Of a stretch of 64,000 bases of DNA, positions 61,178 through 64,000 are shown piece after piece. The translations under genes and the position numbers were made by a program. The notes under the pieces are model-generated. The model saw nothing but the letters and a program-made list of their open reading frames with translations. It did not search any database and was not told where the DNA came from. The stretch is from assembly GCF_003665065.1 (NCBI RefSeq), contig NZ_RCHR01000004.1, positions 124,001-188,000 of the forward strand, in the 5' to 3' direction. The first letter of the stretch is position 1. Each line of letters opens with the position of its first letter. The stretch is from Oceanobacillus piezotolerans (GTDB lineage Bacteria; Bacillota; Bacilli; Bacillales; Amphibacillaceae).

Positions 61178-63067
61178 TTAATATTCTATTAAATCTATTT
61201 TTCCAGTAGATATTAATGCTTGGATGGATAACAATAGTTTGTAAGATACTTCTGGATTCCTTAAATCCTGTTCCATTATCTTTTCAATTTTCCCGATTCT
61301 ATACCGAAGTCCACTTAAAGATAATGCTAAGTCAGAGGCTGTTTGTTCTAAATTTCCACCATGAAGTAAGTAGACATACAACGTCTTAATTATTTCCAAA
61401 TTTTTGGGGTCGTCTAAGTCATCGCCAAGAGGTTTTATCGTATAGATTGCAATTCTTTCTACTTCCTTTTGATTATTAGAATTAATCAAAGGACCTAAAA
61501 TCCCTAAAGTTTGAAATTCTATAACATTATTGGATATCGTTGACATTCTCTTTGAAGTAAGTGCTTCGTGGTAACTATCAGCTGCTTTTTCGATTTCATC
61601 CGACTGCATACTGATTCCCGCGCGGAACGAAACAGATGGATAGATCTTAGTAAGATCATTTAAGTACTGTGAACAAGTGGCCCGAATACCTATTTCCGCT
61701 ATCTCACTTTTTAAGAATAAGAGTACGAAATCATCGGCCAACTGCCCCAGAAGGACATTTATTCGTCGCTTTTGAAAATAAGTGGATGTCCTATTCATTA
61801 CTTCTTTCAATAAAGTAAATTCTTCCTTATAATTTTGGTTAGGCATTTGTGCTTGAATGACTACGATGTAATAAGGCTGAAAAAGATCCAGGCCAATAAA
61901 GCTGCTTTGTCTAAGTATCTCTTCTTTTGTGTATTCTCCATTTAGAATCCGCTCCAAAAATCTCCCCTTCATTCGATCTTCTGCCTCGGTTTCTGTTTTC
62001 TTGTTTAATATATACAAAGCGCAAATAGAAGAGATTCGCTCAATAATCATTTGAAGGAATCTAATTTTATCTTCTGCTAACTCTTCCTTATACACAAACG
62101 AACAGTATCCGATTGTTTTTCCTTGAAGGAATACAGGGGTAGTAATTCTAGTATGATCCTCTAATTTTATTATTTTTGTACGATGGAATGTTTTTTTCAT
62201 AGATTCCTTACATTGAACATATTGTAAAAACGAAAGATTAATATCCTCCAATATCCCTGATGGTAGTCCACCAGATGCAATAGGCTGCAATTCAGAACTT
62301 TCAATCAAGATTGCTGTATTCGTTAAATTGTATACAAATCCCATGATAGAATTTAAATTTTTCCCTTTTAGAATTTCCTCTGTTAATTTATTATGAATAA
62401 TAGAAACGTTTTTTAGATGGTTTCTTTCTTCTAGTAATTTTTCATAGGTTAATTCCAACTCTTTTACAATCGGTTCTTCTTTGTAATATTTTAATTCATC
62501 ATTCATGTCATTCGTCCAGTAATCTACTGTTCTTCCAACCCACTTACAAATCTTGTCGCCTTTTCCAACACAACAAACTTCCTTAAACAGTACAGTCTGA
62601 TTACAAACCTTAGTAAGAAATCCATTGGCATACCCTACTAAGGTATCACACACTGGTTCATCAGATATTCCAAATTGTTCAATATGTTCCATCGCTTCAT
62701 AGGAATTCTCCCATGTACCTTCTAAATACGTAGAGACTTTATTTCCATGCTTTTCAATTTTAATATCGTTAACCGTTGGAATAACATGCCCATACAACTG
62801 ATGATAGACTGGTCCTTTTTTTATAATGGATTCAATTGTATCTCCTTTAAACTTTTTCAGGATAATTTTTGCATCTTTTTGCCCAAGATCAAATCCATAG
62901 CGCAGCAAGAAGCCCTTCACTCTCTCTTTTCCAATGTTCGAATATAGATCTTTCCTTAAAATACCGAATGAAGATGTTGGTACCATTATTGCTCTGTGAT
63001 CCTCCGAATATATTAATCCATCATCAGAAAATCTTATATCACGTTCAAGCTGCAGGTATTTTTCCAA
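61178..63067 (-). CDS. Regulator with XylR_N and V4R sensor domains and PucR-type HTH
   Basis: 629 residues from the TTG at 63067 (AAGGAGTG upstream). Residues 1-110 resemble the XylR N-terminal domain (SSFGILRKDLYSNIG, FLLRYGFDLGQKDA). Residues 115-195 are a V4R domain with the zinc set Cys-Glu-Cys-Cys as in DmpR (PVCDTLVGYANGF, LFKEVCCVGKGDKICKWVGR). A GAF-like middle (about 215-365) follows. The C-terminus (YVYLLHGGNLEQTASDLALSLSGLRYRIGKIEKIM) is a PucR-family HTH. There is no sigma-54 AAA+ domain. It is likely the phenol sensor and activator of the operon. Confidence 0.87.
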   Translation of the reverse strand: MEKYLQLERDIRFSDDGLIYSEDHRAIMVPTSSFGILRKDLYSNIGKERVKGFLLRYGFDLGQKDAKIILKKFKGDTIESIIKKGPVYHQLYGHVIPTVNDIKIEKHGNKVSTYLEGTWENSYEAMEHIEQFGISDEPVCDTLVGYANGFLTKVCNQTVLFKEVCCVGKGDKICKWVGRTVDYWTNDMNDELKYYKEEPIVKELELTYEKLLEERNHLKNVSIIHNKLTEEILKGKNLNSIMGFVYNLTNTAILIESSELQPIASGGLPSGILEDINLSFLQYVQCKESMKKTFHRTKIIKLEDHTRITTPVFLQGKTIGYCSFVYKEELAEDKIRFLQMIIERISSICALYILNKKTETEAEDRMKGRFLERILNGEYTKEEILRQSSFIGLDLFQPYYIVVIQAQMPNQNYKEEFTLLKEVMNRTSTYFQKRRINVLLGQLADDFVLLFLKSEIAEIGIRATCSQYLNDLTKIYPSVSFRAGISMQSDEIEKAADSYHEALTSKRMSTISNNVIEFQTLGILGPLINSNNQKEVERIAIYTIKPLGDDLDDPKNLEIIKTLYVYLLHGGNLEQTASDLALSLSGLRYRIGKIEKIMEQDLRNPEVSYKLLLSIQALISTGKIDLIEY

Positions 63068-63104
63068 ATAACCTTCACTCCTTTAGTAATATTCACTCAT
63101 CATT

Positions 63105-63119
63105 AGTAATCGCTTTCAT
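63105..63119 (-). promoter_or_regulatory. cre site (CcpA) before the regulator gene
   Basis: Minus-strand ATGAAAGCGATTACT is a full match to WTGNAANCGNWNNCW, 38 bases before the regulator start, and identical in 14 bases to the site before the dioxygenase gene. Confidence 0.7.
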
Positions 63120-63362
63120 TTTATCGGTAATAAGAAACCAATTATTATCAATTGACTTTATTGCAATAAGTGGACAGCTGGAAGAACAGTAAAACTATAT
63201 GAAATTTTTTATCCATTGTATCATGTTAAGCTTCTTCTAGCTCATATTAGACTCTTTTAAACTCCTGTGGCATGGGAACTCCCTATACCCGCCTATTTCG
63301 GGCTAACGGGATATAGTATATTCCATTGAGTTTAACCTCCTCTTTACTTTCAAGATCCCCAT

Positions 63363-63377
63363 AGATGGCGCTTTCAT
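63363..63377 (-). promoter_or_regulatory. cre-like site in the long intergenic region
   Basis: Minus-strand ATGAAAGCGCCATCT differs from the cre consensus at one position. It lies 64 bases downstream of operator-like motif 3, nearly the spacing seen before the dioxygenase gene. Confidence 0.5.
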
Positions 63378-63440
63378 TTATTGCAAACCGCAGGCCATTA
63401 CTTGAATATTACAGTATTTCACCACATTATAAAAGACGGC

Positions 63441-63459
63441 TGTCCCTATATAAGGTACA
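63441..63459. promoter_or_regulatory. Operator-like motif 3
   Basis: TGTCC-CTATATAAG-GTACA, matching motifs 1 and 2 at most positions and keeping the inverted-repeat ends. It is 374 bases before the regulator start on the minus strand and about 330 before the plus-strand gene at the window end. Confidence 0.6.
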
Positions 63460-63789
63460 ACATTCAGAAATAATTGGAATTTTAATTTTGGAGGAGTCTA
63501 GTAAAGATTTTGATTAACTATTTTGTTGTTGGGATTTTACTTCCTCTATAACAATTCCTTTCTTCTATATCCTATCTTTTGCCATTTGTTCAAGAAGTTA
63601 TTTTCCAAAACTCAATCTCTTAATTATTAAAATGAATCAATAGTAGTTCATTATAGCAAAAATCTTAGTGCATTAATTCCATCTCACTTAGGTAGGCGTT
63701 ATCTCTATAGCTTGTTGCATGAAATAGAATGTTAAACCAAATACTAAACATACTATAAATAATGAAATACAAACAAAGGGATGATTAAA

Positions 63790-64000
63790 TTGAACATTGA
63801 TCTAGCAGTCATCACAGAAGAAATGCCTGATTTTCAGCATCATGAAGAAGCTCGCCAATGGTTTAAAGATAAGTTTAAGAATGATTTTTTAATTCGAAGC
63901 AGTGACACAATAGATGGCAGGAAAATTTTTTTCTATCACATTATTAAAAACCCACAAGTGTACCAAAAGTACATGGAAAGCTTTGCAAAACCGGTTAATC
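63790..64000 (+). CDS. Hypothetical protein, N-terminal part, runs off window
   Basis: 70 residues are visible and the frame is open to the window end. The start is taken at the TTG of 63790, nine bases after AAAGGG; an ATG at 63781 touches that site. The text NIDLAVITEEMPDFQHHEEA, RQWFKDKFKNDFLIRSSDT and KIFFYHIIKNPQVYQKYMES is soluble and charged. No family recognised. Confidence 0.7.
   Translation, partial: MNIDLAVITEEMPDFQHHEEARQWFKDKFKNDFLIRSSDTIDGRKIFFYHIIKNPQVYQKYMESFAKPVN

Larger units (their letters stand above)
63120..63780. other. Long intergenic region with regulatory motifs
   Basis: About 660 bases without a gene. It holds a third operator-like motif (63441-63459), a fourth cre-like site (63363-63377), a CCCG/CGGG hairpin with CTATA/TATAG flanks (about 63281-63315) and a TATAAT on the minus strand just downstream of the operator motif. 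It could be a long leader for the regulator gene or the remains of a lost gene's promoter. Confidence 0.5.

Noticed and set aside
1..64000. tRNA, rRNA, CRISPR arrays, transposases or prophage genes
   Set aside because: None could be supported on either strand.

Overview
The window is chromosomal DNA of a low-GC, endospore-forming Gram-positive bacterium of the family Bacillaceae. Spore genes (sspP, a CotD-type coat protein, a YtvI-like protein, comA/comB for 3-sulfolactate), strong AGGAGG ribosome sites, frequent TTG/GTG starts, sigma-W and sigma-K type promoters, S-box riboswitches and many Bacillus subtilis orthologues (yfmM, ypsA, yurR, ydbST, yqhV, ykvS) support this. An Oceanobacillus/Virgibacillus-like genus is my guess only. 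No rRNA, tRNA, CRISPR array or transposase gene was seen.

Layout. 1-1634 (minus strand): a six-helix membrane HD-GYP protein, a 20-residue Trp/Cys-rich peptide and a protein with an N-terminal PqqD-like domain that runs off the window, a candidate cryptic peptide-modification locus. 1.9-5.7 kb: ABC-F protein YfmM, a UDP-sulfoquinovose synthase-like enzyme, and a small protein flanked by two copies of an intergenic repeat. 5.8-13.2 kb: mostly minus-strand small enzymes (Nudix, hydrolase, several GNATs, one fused to DUF1992), SIMPL protein, YpsA and CotD. 13.4-14.6 kb: a lipoprotein-type YidC preceded by a MifM-like membrane leader peptide, with a hairpin that hides the yidC ribosome site. 14.7-26 kb: mscL, sspP, ppaC, yurR, SulP transporter, maf, lysine N6-hydroxylase-like enzyme, AI-2E-family protein, Fsr-like exporter. 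26-34 kb: LLM oxidoreductase, two S-box (SAM-I) riboswitches, one before an unknown gene and one before a MetE-like methyltransferase, an unusual PTS EIIC-like protein, yqjA and a TM-helix-repeat protein. 34-51 kb: DegV, PadR regulator with its palindrome, OsmC, class I aldolase, small proteins, comBA, sigma-W-driven ydbST, TerC, yqhV, ssuACB sulfonate importer, two MFS-type exporters in total across the window.

51.4-63.1 kb is a complete catechol meta-cleavage pathway: two-component HpaB/PheA-type aromatic hydroxylase and flavin reductase, catechol 2,3-dioxygenase, hydroxymuconic semialdehyde dehydrogenase, 4-oxalocrotonate tautomerase and decarboxylase, 2-oxopent-4-enoate hydratase, 4-hydroxy-2-oxovalerate aldolase and acetaldehyde dehydrogenase. 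Together they would turn a phenol-type substrate into pyruvate and acetyl-CoA. An IclR regulator sits inside the cluster, and a regulator joining an XylR/DmpR-type aromatic sensor (XylR_N + V4R) to a PucR-type helix-turn-helix sits at its upstream end. A shared 19-bp operator-like motif occurs three times and CcpA (cre)-like sites occur four times across the cluster.

The best candidates for something new are the short-peptide/PqqD-like/HD-GYP locus at the left edge, the MifM-like arrest leader that overlaps yidC, and the sigma-54-independent XylR-type sensor with its shared operator.
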